Below are positions 51,187 to 61,136 of a DNA stretch of 64,000 bases, piece after piece (within the stretch, counting starts at the first letter, position 1; each line of letters begins with the position of its first letter). The DNA comes from Spirosoma fluviale. GTDB lineage: Bacteria; Bacteroidota; Bacteroidia; Cytophagales; Spirosomataceae. Under the pieces are notes generated by a model. The model saw only the letters and a list, made by a program, of their open reading frames with translations, was not told the DNA's origin and made no database searches. The translations under genes were made by a program, and so were the position numbers. The stretch covers positions 1 through 64,000 of the forward strand of contig CAMCXW010000007.1 in NCBI GenBank assembly GCA_945883625.1, given 5' to 3'.

Positions 51187-54100
51187 GTGCAAATTAGTCA
51201 TAGACAACATTGGATTTCAAAAGCGCAGCAGTTCTTGTTGGTGATGAGTCTTTGTTTTTCAACTAATCTAGTAGCCCAAGAATTAGCGATTGATTCGAGT
51301 AAAATTTTAGAAAAAAGTGGCAGAAAGCCACGTTATATTCTCAAAAAGACCCCTTTATCAAGCTACAGTACCTCAACGAGTCGTTCTCCATTTTCGATCT
51401 ATTCCGTGAAAGGGGCGAGGACTTTGACTGAAATTGCCAACGGCCAAATTATTCAAAAAGATCAGGTCGGAAATCTAACCGTTAATCCAACGCGTACTTT
51501 TTCATTGGAGAATTATTATCAGCGACAAAATACCCAAGTAAATCGAAGTTTTTGGACCGATTATGCGAAAGGCATTGATGGGAATAATTCCATCCAAAGC
51601 CGCGGACTTTTTCCCAAAATTGAATTACCACCTTCGATTGATCGAATTTTTGGTGGATCTGAAATTTACTTTAAACCGAACGGGAGTTTATTGTTGGACA
51701 TTGGGTATATGGGCCAGTTTGTTGATAATCCCTCGATTCCTGTACAATTGCGCTATGTGGGCAATTTGTTTTTCAACGAACAAGCACAAATAAATTTTCA
51801 GGGTAAAATTGGGGATAAGTTGAATTTGAATACAAACTTTGATACGAAGGCCAGTTTCAATTTTCAGAATCAATTGAAATTGAATTGGAAGACGCAAGAA
51901 GAAGATATTTTACAAAATATTGAGGCAGGAAATACGTCTTGGACGCTTAATTCACAGTTAATTCCGGGGGTTCAGAATTTATTTGGCTTAAAGACATTGA
52001 TGCGTTTTGGGAATTTGGATGTGACGGTTGTTGCCGCGCAGCAGCGTTCCAAGCAGGATTGCATTACTCTAAAAGGAGGTACGCAAGGACGCTCCTTTGA
52101 AATTAGGGCTGATCAATATGATGAAAATAGGCATTTCTTTTTATCAACCTATTTTCGAAATAATTACGAACGTGCATTGCGAAATATGCCTGTGATAGTG
52201 AGCGGTATAACGGTTACACGTGTTGAGGTCTATGTTACAAACCGTACTCAGAGTACAGAAACTTTACGAAATTTAGTTGCTTTGAGCGATTTGGCAGAAC
52301 CTAAGCCCTATAATCCGCGCGTTCAAGTCAATGCTGGATCTACGTATGTAGATAATAATGCAAATACGTTATTCCAAAAATTGACTAATGACGCGCAAAT
52401 TCGTCGGTCTGATCAAGCTTCTTTTGAGTTGGAATCTACGTACGGTTTTACCCGCGGAACAGACTTTGACATGTTAAAAGGTGCCAAAAGACTAAATGAG
52501 CGTGAGTTTAAATTCAACTCGCAGTTGGGTTACATCTCATTAGTAGCTCCTTTACGAAACGATGAGGTACTCGCGGTCGCGTATGAATATACGTTGAATG
52601 GCCGCCGGTATAAGGTAGGAGAGCTAACTGAAGATTATCAGATTCGTCAGGACAATGAGGTTTTAGTTTTAAAAATGTTAAAATCATCTACTGTGCGGAA
52701 CCATTTGGAACATCCAATGTGGGATTTGATGATGAAGAATATTTACACCTTGAATACAAGTGCGCTATCCAAACAAAATTTTCAGTTGCGCATTGTGTAT
52801 AAAGATGATGCAACCGGCATTGATAATTCCAATATTATTGAAGGAAATGCCCCAATCAAGGATACGCCTTATGTGAATTTATTAGGCTTAGATAAATTGA
52901 ACTATGCGGGTGATCCCCAGCCAGACGGTAATTTTGATTATGTGGAAGATATAACCATTGACTCAAAAAATGGTCGGATTATTTTTCCTGTTTTGGAGCC
53001 ATTTGGTTCAAGTTTGGCTGAAAAATTAAAGTCGGATCCGAGTCTGCTTGATAAATACATCTTCACGGATTTATATAAAAAGACGCTTACCGACGCACAG
53101 CAGTTGGCAACAAAAAACAAATTTTTCTTAAAAGGGTCATTTCAAGCTGGTGCTGGAGGTGATATTAATTTGCCTTTTGGTGTGGAACCTAAATCGGTTA
53201 CTGTATCTGCAGGGGGCCAACTCCTCAGTCCGGGATCTGATTTTATTGTGGAAGGGCAATCGGGAAAAGTTAAAATTATCAATGAAGGGGTATTTAATTC
53301 GGGCCGCGAATTGAAGATTTGTTATGAGAAACCGGATTTGTTTACGAATCAAGTGCGTTCATTACTGGGTACACGACTCGATTATAATTTAGGAAAGGAT
53401 ATACATTTGGGTGCAACTGTCCAGCGAATGAGTGAAACGCCACCTGCCTTTTTGCGTCGTGTAGCCATAGGGAATGAGCCGGTAAATAATACGTTGTTAG
53501 GTTTTGATGTATCACTTTTGAAGAAATCAAATGGCTTAACGCGAATGCTGGATGCGCTTCCATTCATTTCGACCAAGGAAACTTCAGTTGTTGATTTTCA
53601 GGGAGAAGCGGCAAAATTACTACCTAACGTAAATGATCGCGTACAGGGAAATGCCTTTATTGACGATTTTGAGTCTGCTCGGGTGGTTTATTCGATGAGT
53701 AGCCAGCCTACCATGTGGAAACCTGGATCTGTGCCAGTAGACTTTGCCGCAGGTACGAATCCGCGTGAACTAGCTTCTAATTTTAAACGAGCAAAGATTT
53801 CAGCGTATACAGTTGATGCCAGTTTGTATGGTCAGGGAGGCTTTGCACTAGATGTTCCTGGACTAGATGCGGCGGAGATTAACGCGTATGCCTATGAGCG
53901 GGTAGTTACACCAAAGGGTTTGTTTCCTAATAAAGATTTTGCAAACAATATTACGAATTTGCCCATTGGCGTGTTGGATGTGGCCTATTTCCCAGCAGAA
54001 CGTGGAATTTATAATTTTAATCCAAATTTGTCGGCCGACGGGCTACTCATAAATCCAAAAACGAATTTTGGGGCAATAACACGTGCCATTTTAGCGGATA

Positions 54101-57100
54101 CTGATTTCGATAATGCGAATGTGGAGCAGATTGAATTTTGGCTAATGAATCCATTTGTGGAAGGAGAAACAGGAAAGATTCGTGATGGAATTTTCAATAA
54201 AAATAATACCAAGGGTGGAAAATTAATGTTCCATTTAGGGGATGTATCAGAGGATTTTGTGCCTGATGGATATTCAAATTTTGAGAATGGAATTCCAGCG
54301 GGGGAGAAGATTATCGATGCGGTTCGAGGTAATGTGGAGAAGACAAATTACGGTATTGCACCCAAGCGCCAGTTTGTCATTAATGCATTTGATAATCAGG
54401 GTGGCCGTGCGCAGCAAGATGTTGGTTTAGACGGTTTGCCAAACGTGACCACTGAGGCAGGTAACCTATCCGAAACGACCTACTTTAGCAATTATTTAAA
54501 TCAGACGCGGACGAAAGTTACCAATAGCGCAGCACTAGCGGCCATTCAAAAAGATCCTGCGGGAGATGATTTTGTCCATTATTTGAGCGACTCATATCAA
54601 ACTACGCCAAGTATTATTCAGCGGTATAAGCAGTATATGGGTTTAGAGAATAATTCACCTAATACGGATAATCCAACAAACGCGATTATTACGGAAGCGA
54701 ATAGCATGATGCCTGATCGGGAGGATTTGAATAATGATAATACAATTAATGAAGTTGAATCATATTTTGAATATGAGGTTGATTTGAAAAAAGGCATGCA
54801 AGTTGGCCAAAACTTCATTGTCGATAAAATCACAGAGGGTGGTGTCGACTGGTATTTGTTCCGAATTCCGATCAAAGACAAGAGTAAGTATAAAGCTGTC
54901 AATGGCATTACGGGTTTTAAATCGATTCGATTTTTCCGGATGATGTTGAAGGAGTTTGAAGAGCCTGTCGTATTACGTTTTGCTCAATTACAGTTGTCGG
55001 GCTATTCATATCGTAAGTTTATTGGCCAATTAGACCAAAGAAATGGACAGGATATTCCGGAAACACCGGGCACTGAATTACGTGTGACAAGTGTAAATAT
55101 TGAAGAAAATGGTCCCGCGTCTAAGGGTGTGAATACGATTCCGTATGTTGTGCCTCCAGGATTTGTCCGTGATCAGGATGTGACTACCATCAATAATGCC
55201 CGGTTGAATGAGCAGTCGATGAGTTTATGTGTCGATAATCTTCGTCCAGGTGATGCACGCGGTGTATTTAAAAACACAATGTTCGACTTTATTAACTATA
55301 AGCGTTTGCGCATGTTTGTTTCGATGCAAAGTCAAGATGCGAATGTGGGTAATGTGGCTGCCTTTATGCGCATAGGAACGGACTTGACTGACAATTACTA
55401 TGAGGTTGAAAATGCGAATTTGATTCAGACACAAAAGGGGCAGAGTTTGGACTTAGAGATTTGGCCTATGGAGAATGAGTTTGATGTTGATTTTGATTTA
55501 TTGAAGCAAGTAAAAATTGAGCGTGACCGACAAGGGAAATCGTTGGATAAGCGATTTAGCCTGATTATGACAAGCTCGACGGGTAAGAAATATAAGATTA
55601 CAGTGATGGGTCGGCCTGATCAGAGTGCCAGCATGACCCTGATGATTGGGGTGCGGAATCCGGGTGAAAATACACAGAATAAATCATTCTGTGTTTGGGT
55701 GAATGAGTTGCGGGCATCAGGTTTTGATCAAACTTCAGGCTCGGCGGCATTGGGAAAAATGGCGGTTAAATTGGCCGATTTAGGTCAAGTGACATTTAAT
55801 GGGGCATTTAAAAATTATGGTTTCGGCGGTGTTCAGTCCAAAATATCGGAACGTTCGCGTGATAACATGATGGAATATGGGATTACAGCTAATTTAAATT
55901 TGGAGAAATTTTTGCCTGCTAAATGGGGTTTCCGTATTCCGTTCTTTATTACCTATGATAATCGGGCCATCTCCCCCCAATTTGATCCACTAGATCCGGA
56001 CATATTCTTGTCGGATAAACCTTTGGGGGATGATTACCGACGTTTGGTGGAAGATCGTTCTACCCGACAAGGTTTCAATTTCACCAACGTACGTAAGGTT
56101 CGGTCTACGTTGGCGAAGCATGCCTATTTATGGGATTTCTCAAATTTCTCCTTCTCGTATGCGCAAGCTGAAATGGTACGATCAAGTGTGTTGATTGATA
56201 CCTATCGACAGCTTAGTCAGCGGGGAAGTGTCCAATATACGTATGCTGCCAATTCTATTTTCTGGGAGCCATTCGGAAAAACGAATTGGAATTCGCAATG
56301 GGTGAGTTTGTTAAAAGATTTTAATATTAATTTAATTCCATCCTCAATTGCTATACGGGCGGAAATGGACAGATCATTTGTCAAGACCCAATTGCGTAAT
56401 TCAGATTTCTCTACGCTGGGTGTGACTCCTTTATTTGAAAAATACTGGTTTTTCAACCGACAGTACGCGGTCAACTGGAATTTGACGAAGAGTATGGTGC
56501 TGAATTATAACACGCGGGTTAATGCGATTATTGATGAACCTCTTGGTGATATCATTGTGCCGGGTTACGATGATTATGTAATTACAAATATCAAGGCCTT
56601 GGGTCGGGCAAAGGAGTTTGACCAACAAGCAGGAATGATTTGGCGCTTACCATTGCAGAAGTTGCCTTTAACTGACTGGATGAATGCGGATTATACGCAT
56701 CGCGTGGGGTATAATTACTATGCAAATTCATTGAATATTAGTGATGACGATGGAATAGCTTTTGGTGATATCATTAAAAATACGCGTGAGCGAGGTATTT
56801 CGGGTAAGGTAGATTTTGTTTCGTTATATAACCGCATTCGAGCGTTGCGCTGGGCAAATACACCTTCGACTGACAGCAAGAATGTGGCGCGTAACCCAGG
56901 TGATGAGGATAATATTTACATCGCCCCTAAAAATGCTTTACGTTCTGTGACGCGTTTATTACTGACTTTACGCGGTATTCAAGTGAATTATTCGATTAAT
57001 GAATCAACGACCCTGCCGGGATTCTTGTTGCCTCCCGGGAAATTTGGAATGAATGGAAATTTTGGAGCACCTGGTTTTGATTTTATTAGTGGTGGCCAAA

Positions 57101-58302
57101 GCGATGCCATTCGTTTTAAAGCAGCTGAAAATGGCTGGCTTTCTAAAAGTACGTATCAAAATATACCTTTTACCCAGTTACGTAACCAGCGGTTTACATA
57201 TACGACGCAGCTGGAGCCCAACAAAGATTTCCGTGTGACGTTAGATGGAAATTATACCAAAGGCGATAATTACCAGGAATTTTATAGACCAGCAGTTTTG
57301 GGCGGACCATTCAGGAGTGAGAGTCCATTGCGATCAGGGAATTATTCGATGTCCTTTCTTTCATTTGTTACTGCGTTTAAAAACGCGGAAAGTGTTTTTG
57401 AATCGTTTCGGACGAACCGACAAGTCATCTTGGATCGGTTAAATCGTGCGAATTTTGGAGAGGGAGGGGCCTATAATAAAAATTCCCAAGATGTATTGAT
57501 TCCTGCTTTTTTTGCGGCTTATTCTGGCGTTCCTGCGGACAAGGTCAAATTCTCACCTTTCTATAATTTGCCATTGCCTAACTGGAAAGTGGATTATAAT
57601 GGCTTGAATTTATTACCATGGATCACGAAGAAATTCAGTTCATTTACCATTACACACATGTATTCAAGCACGTATAGTGTGGGTAATTTTGTGTCTTCAT
57701 TGGAATATGGTCAATTTGAGAATGACTTCCGGAATTTGACATTGAATAGTTTATTGTATCCATTATCATCTCGATTTGATCCGGTAACTAATAATTTAAT
57801 TCCAGTTTATGTGATGAGTACGATTTCATTTACGGAACGTTTCTCACCATTAATCGGCGTAAATGCGATTACGAAAAGTCGGGTTACCCTACGTTTGGAA
57901 TATAATCAAGACCGGAATGTGGGATTGAATTTAGCCAACTCGCAAGTTGCTGAATTGTCCAATAAAGATTTGACCTTTTCGATCGGGTTCACGCGAGCCA
58001 ATATGTTAATTCCTTTTAAAATTAATGGTCGGTCCGTTCGTTTACCAAACGATTTGCGATTCAATATGAATTTAACCATTCGTGATACGCGAACCTTACA
58101 ACGAAAATTAGATGCGGAGACGATTGTGACGCAAGGATTTATCAATTTCCAATTCCGTCCTCAATTAAGTTATGCGGTTAGTGATAAATTATCGGTTACA
58201 GCATATTTTGACCGCATGATGAATAACCCATTAGTTTCCAATGCTTTTTTCCGATCAACAGCCGCAGGTGGTTTCCAAATCCGATATAGTTTAAGTGAAT
58301 AA
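51187..58302 (+). CDS. sprA: T9SS outer-membrane translocon SprA
   Basis: The giant outer-membrane beta barrel through which type IX secretion substrates cross, also needed for gliding in motile Bacteroidota. 2371 aa, in the expected 2300-2500 range. A signal peptide ends near residue 32 (FSTNLVAQ). The N-terminal region has the SprA_N type sequence (FKPNGSLLLDIGYMGQFVDNP). The rest is repeated beta strands with periodic aromatic residues, ending in RSTAAGGFQIRYSLSE with a C-terminal outer-membrane-like strand. The start is a GTG at 51187, in frame with ruvA 18 bases upstream. Secretion substrates are not in this window. Confidence 0.95.
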   Translation: MQISHRQHWISKAQQFLLVMSLCFSTNLVAQELAIDSSKILEKSGRKPRYILKKTPLSSYSTSTSRSPFSIYSVKGARTLTEIANGQIIQKDQVGNLTVNPTRTFSLENYYQRQNTQVNRSFWTDYAKGIDGNNSIQSRGLFPKIELPPSIDRIFGGSEIYFKPNGSLLLDIGYMGQFVDNPSIPVQLRYVGNLFFNEQAQINFQGKIGDKLNLNTNFDTKASFNFQNQLKLNWKTQEEDILQNIEAGNTSWTLNSQLIPGVQNLFGLKTLMRFGNLDVTVVAAQQRSKQDCITLKGGTQGRSFEIRADQYDENRHFFLSTYFRNNYERALRNMPVIVSGITVTRVEVYVTNRTQSTETLRNLVALSDLAEPKPYNPRVQVNAGSTYVDNNANTLFQKLTNDAQIRRSDQASFELESTYGFTRGTDFDMLKGAKRLNEREFKFNSQLGYISLVAPLRNDEVLAVAYEYTLNGRRYKVGELTEDYQIRQDNEVLVLKMLKSSTVRNHLEHPMWDLMMKNIYTLNTSALSKQNFQLRIVYKDDATGIDNSNIIEGNAPIKDTPYVNLLGLDKLNYAGDPQPDGNFDYVEDITIDSKNGRIIFPVLEPFGSSLAEKLKSDPSLLDKYIFTDLYKKTLTDAQQLATKNKFFLKGSFQAGAGGDINLPFGVEPKSVTVSAGGQLLSPGSDFIVEGQSGKVKIINEGVFNSGRELKICYEKPDLFTNQVRSLLGTRLDYNLGKDIHLGATVQRMSETPPAFLRRVAIGNEPVNNTLLGFDVSLLKKSNGLTRMLDALPFISTKETSVVDFQGEAAKLLPNVNDRVQGNAFIDDFESARVVYSMSSQPTMWKPGSVPVDFAAGTNPRELASNFKRAKISAYTVDASLYGQGGFALDVPGLDAAEINAYAYERVVTPKGLFPNKDFANNITNLPIGVLDVAYFPAERGIYNFNPNLSADGLLINPKTNFGAITRAILADTDFDNANVEQIEFWLMNPFVEGETGKIRDGIFNKNNTKGGKLMFHLGDVSEDFVPDGYSNFENGIPAGEKIIDAVRGNVEKTNYGIAPKRQFVINAFDNQGGRAQQDVGLDGLPNVTTEAGNLSETTYFSNYLNQTRTKVTNSAALAAIQKDPAGDDFVHYLSDSYQTTPSIIQRYKQYMGLENNSPNTDNPTNAIITEANSMMPDREDLNNDNTINEVESYFEYEVDLKKGMQVGQNFIVDKITEGGVDWYLFRIPIKDKSKYKAVNGITGFKSIRFFRMMLKEFEEPVVLRFAQLQLSGYSYRKFIGQLDQRNGQDIPETPGTELRVTSVNIEENGPASKGVNTIPYVVPPGFVRDQDVTTINNARLNEQSMSLCVDNLRPGDARGVFKNTMFDFINYKRLRMFVSMQSQDANVGNVAAFMRIGTDLTDNYYEVENANLIQTQKGQSLDLEIWPMENEFDVDFDLLKQVKIERDRQGKSLDKRFSLIMTSSTGKKYKITVMGRPDQSASMTLMIGVRNPGENTQNKSFCVWVNELRASGFDQTSGSAALGKMAVKLADLGQVTFNGAFKNYGFGGVQSKISERSRDNMMEYGITANLNLEKFLPAKWGFRIPFFITYDNRAISPQFDPLDPDIFLSDKPLGDDYRRLVEDRSTRQGFNFTNVRKVRSTLAKHAYLWDFSNFSFSYAQAEMVRSSVLIDTYRQLSQRGSVQYTYAANSIFWEPFGKTNWNSQWVSLLKDFNINLIPSSIAIRAEMDRSFVKTQLRNSDFSTLGVTPLFEKYWFFNRQYAVNWNLTKSMVLNYNTRVNAIIDEPLGDIIVPGYDDYVITNIKALGRAKEFDQQAGMIWRLPLQKLPLTDWMNADYTHRVGYNYYANSLNISDDDGIAFGDIIKNTRERGISGKVDFVSLYNRIRALRWANTPSTDSKNVARNPGDEDNIYIAPKNALRSVTRLLLTLRGIQVNYSINESTTLPGFLLPPGKFGMNGNFGAPGFDFISGGQSDAIRFKAAENGWLSKSTYQNIPFTQLRNQRFTYTTQLEPNKDFRVTLDGNYTKGDNYQEFYRPAVLGGPFRSESPLRSGNYSMSFLSFVTAFKNAESVFESFRTNRQVILDRLNRANFGEGGAYNKNSQDVLIPAFFAAYSGVPADKVKFSPFYNLPLPNWKVDYNGLNLLPWITKKFSSFTITHMYSSTYSVGNFVSSLEYGQFENDFRNLTLNSLLYPLSSRFDPVTNNLIPVYVMSTISFTERFSPLIGVNAITKSRVTLRLEYNQDRNVGLNLANSQVAELSNKDLTFSIGFTRANMLIPFKINGRSVRLPNDLRFNMNLTIRDTRTLQRKLDAETIVTQGFINFQFRPQLSYAVSDKLSVTAYFDRMMNNPLVSNAFFRSTAAGGFQIRYSLSE

Positions 58303-58315
58303 TTAGAAAAAACTA

Positions 58316-58346
58316 TTGCATTCACGCGTGATTTTCGTGACCTTTG
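58316..58346 (+). promoter_or_regulatory. Candidate promoter for gcvH
   Basis: TTG (58316-58318), 20 bases, GACCTTTG (58339-58346), a near match to TAnnTTTG, giving +1 near 58352 and a leader of about 15 bases to the ATG at 58367. Confidence 0.4.
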
Positions 58347-58366
58347 CAAGCAAAAATACAGTACAT

Positions 58367-58747
58367 ATGAATTTTCCAGCAGAACTAAAGTATACGCAAG
58401 AGCACGAGTGGATTAGATTAGAAGGTGATATTGCGATTGTGGGTATTACCGATTTCGCTCAAGGTGAATTAGGTGATATCGTTTTTATCGAAGTAGAATC
58501 AGTAAGTAAATCGGTCGCTAAAGATGCCGTTTTCGGTTCAGTAGAAGCGGTGAAAACAGTTTCTGATTTATTCTCACCTGTCGCTGGTGAAGTGGTTGAG
58601 TTTAACACCGAATTAAACAATAGCCCAGAATTAGTAAATTCTGATCCCTACGGTGCTGGTTGGATTATTAAATTAAAGCCAAGTGATTTAGGCGACTTAG
58701 ATTCCTTAATGGACGTAGCAACCTATCAAGCATTTGTAGCTCATTGA
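58367..58747 (+). CDS. gcvH: Glycine cleavage system H protein
   Basis: Lipoyl carrier of the glycine cleavage system; shuttles the aminomethyl group between P, T and L proteins. From the ATG at 58367 it is 126 aa with the lipoylated Lys63 in [17 protein letters not shown]; the longer frame from 58316 adds 17 residues unlike the family and overlaps the predicted promoter. No other gcv gene is near. Terminator follows. Confidence 0.95.
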   Translation: MNFPAELKYTQEHEWIRLEGDIAIVGITDFAQGELGDIVFIEVESVSKSVAKDAVFGSVEAVKTVSDLFSPVAGEVVEFNTELNNSPELVNSDPYGAGWIIKLKPSDLGDLDSLMDVATYQAFVAH

Positions 58748-58753
58748 TATTTT

Positions 58754-58780
58754 AAACCCTGATTTTCAGGGTTTTTTTTT
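58754..58780 (+). terminator. Terminator after gcvH
   Basis: AAACCCTGA (58754-58762) / TCAGGGTTT (58766-58774), 3-base loop, followed by T-run to 58780. Confidence 0.9.
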
Positions 58781-58794
58781 AGTTTAGAAACGAC

Positions 58795-60069
58795 ATGCGG
58801 ATATTAATTAAGCAAGTTACCATTCAAGATAGTCGCTCCGAATTTTTCGGTAAGCGCATGGACCTATTGGCTGAAAATGGGCAGTGGATTGAGATTTCTA
58901 CCTCGATTCAAGCTTCGGCGGATGTTGTGATTGAGGAAAAGAATGCCTCTTGGTCTCCTTCCGTAGTTGATTTGCGCGTTCACCATACCTTACCGGGTGG
59001 TGAGTTTCGGGAGGATTGGTCCACATTGCAAGCGGCAGCTTTGCAGGGTGGTGTTTTGGATATGGTTTTATTGCCAACGGGTGAGCCGGTGGCGCAAACG
59101 GCTGAATCGATTCAGTTTATTAGGCAAAAGGGTTTCCATGCCATGGCTCCGCTTACCTTGGATAATAAAGGCGAAAATTTTGCGGATTTATTTGATCTAT
59201 ATCAATCAGGAGCGTCGTGGTTTGGCCATGGGGCTGGTTCGTTGCAGCATGTGGATTTGATGGCTAAGTGTCTGCAGTACTTGCAAACCTTACCGGTAAC
59301 GGTGGTTTCTCGTCCAGATACCGTTTCTCTGTCAATGTATGGTCAAATTCATGAAGGACTTCAGTCAACACTCCAAGGTTTAAAAGGAATCCCTGTTTTA
59401 GCGGAAACACTAAGCATCAAACGCGATTTGGATTTACTGAGATATGTGCGCACCCATGACTTTGGTGGGGCCTCTAGCTCGTTTAAATTACATTTCTCTT
59501 GCTTATCATCGGCTGAATCTGTTGAATTAATTCGAGAAGCGAAAGCAGAAGGTTTGCCAGTTACTTCGGATGTTGCGGTGCACCAACTGGTTTTTACGGA
59601 AGCTGCGGTTGCTGATTTTGATACTAATAAAAAAGTTTTCCCTCCCTTCAGAACGGAGGCAGATTTGGAAGGTTTGTGGAATGGAATTAAAACGGGCGTG
59701 ATTGATGCCGTTGTTTCTGATCATCATCCGATTGAGTTTGAATCAAAAGCGGTGGAATTTGATCATGCATCATTTGGAACGATTGGCCTTGAAACGCTAT
59801 TTGTCGCTTTTGCGCAAGCTGCGATGGATCGTAAGATTAAACATGCACTCGATTTTATAAGTCTGAAACCTGCTCAATTACTTGGAATTCAGATACCTGA
59901 ACTCAAAGTAGGTGCGACTTGTCAAGGTCTGGTCTTTACTGAAGAATCTCAAGAACCATATGCAGAGTCGATGATCAAGAGTAAATCCAAGAATAGCTGT
60001 TTTCTAGGACATACCTTCGCACATCAAATACATTGTGTCATTCAAGGTGACTCGTTGACCAAAAACTAA
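58795..60069 (+). CDS. Degenerate dihydroorotase-family protein (pseudo-DHOase)
   Basis: 424-residue amidohydrolase-fold protein of the dihydroorotase family, but the metal-site motif D-x-H-x-H-x-R is altered: Asp59-Leu-Arg61-Val-His63-His-Thr65, so the first His and the Arg are gone. The second histidine pair is VAVHQL instead of the usual VxxHHL, and another site His is replaced in SRPDTV. Only the last Asp (SDHHP) and the fold motifs KVFPPFRTEADL are kept. Bacteroidota are known to have such pDHO proteins. It may stabilise aspartate transcarbamoylase rather than catalyse; that is inference. It starts 15 bases after the gcvH terminator. Confidence 0.82.
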   Translation: MRILIKQVTIQDSRSEFFGKRMDLLAENGQWIEISTSIQASADVVIEEKNASWSPSVVDLRVHHTLPGGEFREDWSTLQAAALQGGVLDMVLLPTGEPVAQTAESIQFIRQKGFHAMAPLTLDNKGENFADLFDLYQSGASWFGHGAGSLQHVDLMAKCLQYLQTLPVTVVSRPDTVSLSMYGQIHEGLQSTLQGLKGIPVLAETLSIKRDLDLLRYVRTHDFGGASSSFKLHFSCLSSAESVELIREAKAEGLPVTSDVAVHQLVFTEAAVADFDTNKKVFPPFRTEADLEGLWNGIKTGVIDAVVSDHHPIEFESKAVEFDHASFGTIGLETLFVAFAQAAMDRKIKHALDFISLKPAQLLGIQIPELKVGATCQGLVFTEESQEPYAESMIKSKSKNSCFLGHTFAHQIHCVIQGDSLTKN

Positions 60070-60070
60070 G

Positions 60071-60589
60071 ATGAAAGATTTTGTTTCTCAATTGCCTCGC
60101 TTGGTTCTAGTTGCCATAGTTACTCTATTTTCATTAATCGCCTATTGTTATATTGTACATGAAAATGGCATTATCCCGTTAGGCGGAAAGAAGGCACCTA
60201 ATTATGTGTTCATTTTATGCGGACAGGTGATATTAGCGAAATTATTTGTGGGTAAAAACCGCGGTAGTTCCGTTCACTTTTTGAAGTTGTTTGGTTTTCA
60301 ATATATATATGTAGTATTTACGGCCGCCTTATCAGCTTCACTTTTGTATTTCTTTTATCAAAGTCCAATTGGTATTTCATGGTTACAGGATTATATTGGT
60401 GGTAGTTTACACGAGTTGGTTCAGTATCAGAAGGAAATCATCCAACAGGAAGGAGCGGCCTATTACACGCAATTGCAAGAAGGTATTCGCGGAATTGATG
60501 CGTATAGTATTGCCAAAGATGATTTTAGCCAAAAGTTGGCCTTAGCTTTTTTACCTAATCTATTAATTTCATTATACTTTAAACAATAA
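60071..60589 (+). CDS. Membrane protein, DUF4199-like
   Basis: 172-residue membrane protein with N-terminal helix about 10-28 (RLVLVAIVTLFSLIAYCY), further helices about 44-58 and 71-92, and a hydrophobic C-terminus. It has a stalk of about 40 residues with many Gln and Glu. Overall shape resembles the next gene (DUF4199) but similarity is weak. It begins one base after the pseudo-DHOase and ends five bases before the DUF4199 gene, so all three are in one operon. Function unknown. Confidence 0.65.
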   Translation: MKDFVSQLPRLVLVAIVTLFSLIAYCYIVHENGIIPLGGKKAPNYVFILCGQVILAKLFVGKNRGSSVHFLKLFGFQYIYVVFTAALSASLLYFFYQSPIGISWLQDYIGGSLHELVQYQKEIIQQEGAAYYTQLQEGIRGIDAYSIAKDDFSQKLALAFLPNLLISLYFKQ

Positions 60590-60594
60590 ATACC

Positions 60595-61134
60595 ATGGAT
60601 ACTCAAAGATCGTCAACAAGTATAATCTTGTTAAAATGGGGCGCTATAGGCGGATTATTGAGCTTTATTTTTACACTTATAACTAAATATAGTGGGTTGG
60701 AGGATGACTTTTCGGAAACCTTAGGTTGGGTTACCACAATTGTCACGCTTGTCATTAATGTAACAATTTTAGTTTTGGCTTTGCGGGAGGTGCGTGCTGA
60801 AAATGATGGGTTTATGAGTTATGGGCAAGGTTTAGGTGCATCTGCTTTATTGGGGGCTATCTGGGGGCTAATTGCAGGGGCATTTAATTACATCTATTTA
60901 CAATTTATTGATAATGGGGTAGTTCAAAAGCAACTTGATTTAGCGCGGGAGCGATTGGAAGAACAAGGCTTAACGAATAGTCAGATTGAGGATGCAGAGA
61001 AAATCACGAAGATGATGATGGGGCCTGGGGTTCAATTTGTGATTATTGTATTCGTAACTATTTTGTTTATGTTTATTTTAGGTTTGATTGTTTCAGGTGT
61101 ATTGAAGCGCGAAAAATCTGTTTTCGACGAATAG
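60595..61134 (+). CDS. DUF4199 domain-containing membrane protein
   Basis: 179-residue membrane protein with four hydrophobic segments (GAIGGLLSFIFTLIT, VTTIVTLVINVTILVLAL, ALLGAIWGLIAGAFNYIYLQ, VIIVFVTILFMFILGLIV) and the DUF4199 hallmark MSYGQGLGASALLGAIW. An acidic cytosolic or periplasmic hairpin (ARERLEEQGLTNSQIEDAE) sits between segments 3 and 4. Common in Bacteroidota, function unknown. Two bases upstream of the gldF-like permease. Confidence 0.85.
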   Translation: MDTQRSSTSIILLKWGAIGGLLSFIFTLITKYSGLEDDFSETLGWVTTIVTLVINVTILVLALREVRAENDGFMSYGQGLGASALLGAIWGLIAGAFNYIYLQFIDNGVVQKQLDLARERLEEQGLTNSQIEDAEKITKMMMGPGVQFVIIVFVTILFMFILGLIVSGVLKREKSVFDE

Positions 61135-61136
61135 GT

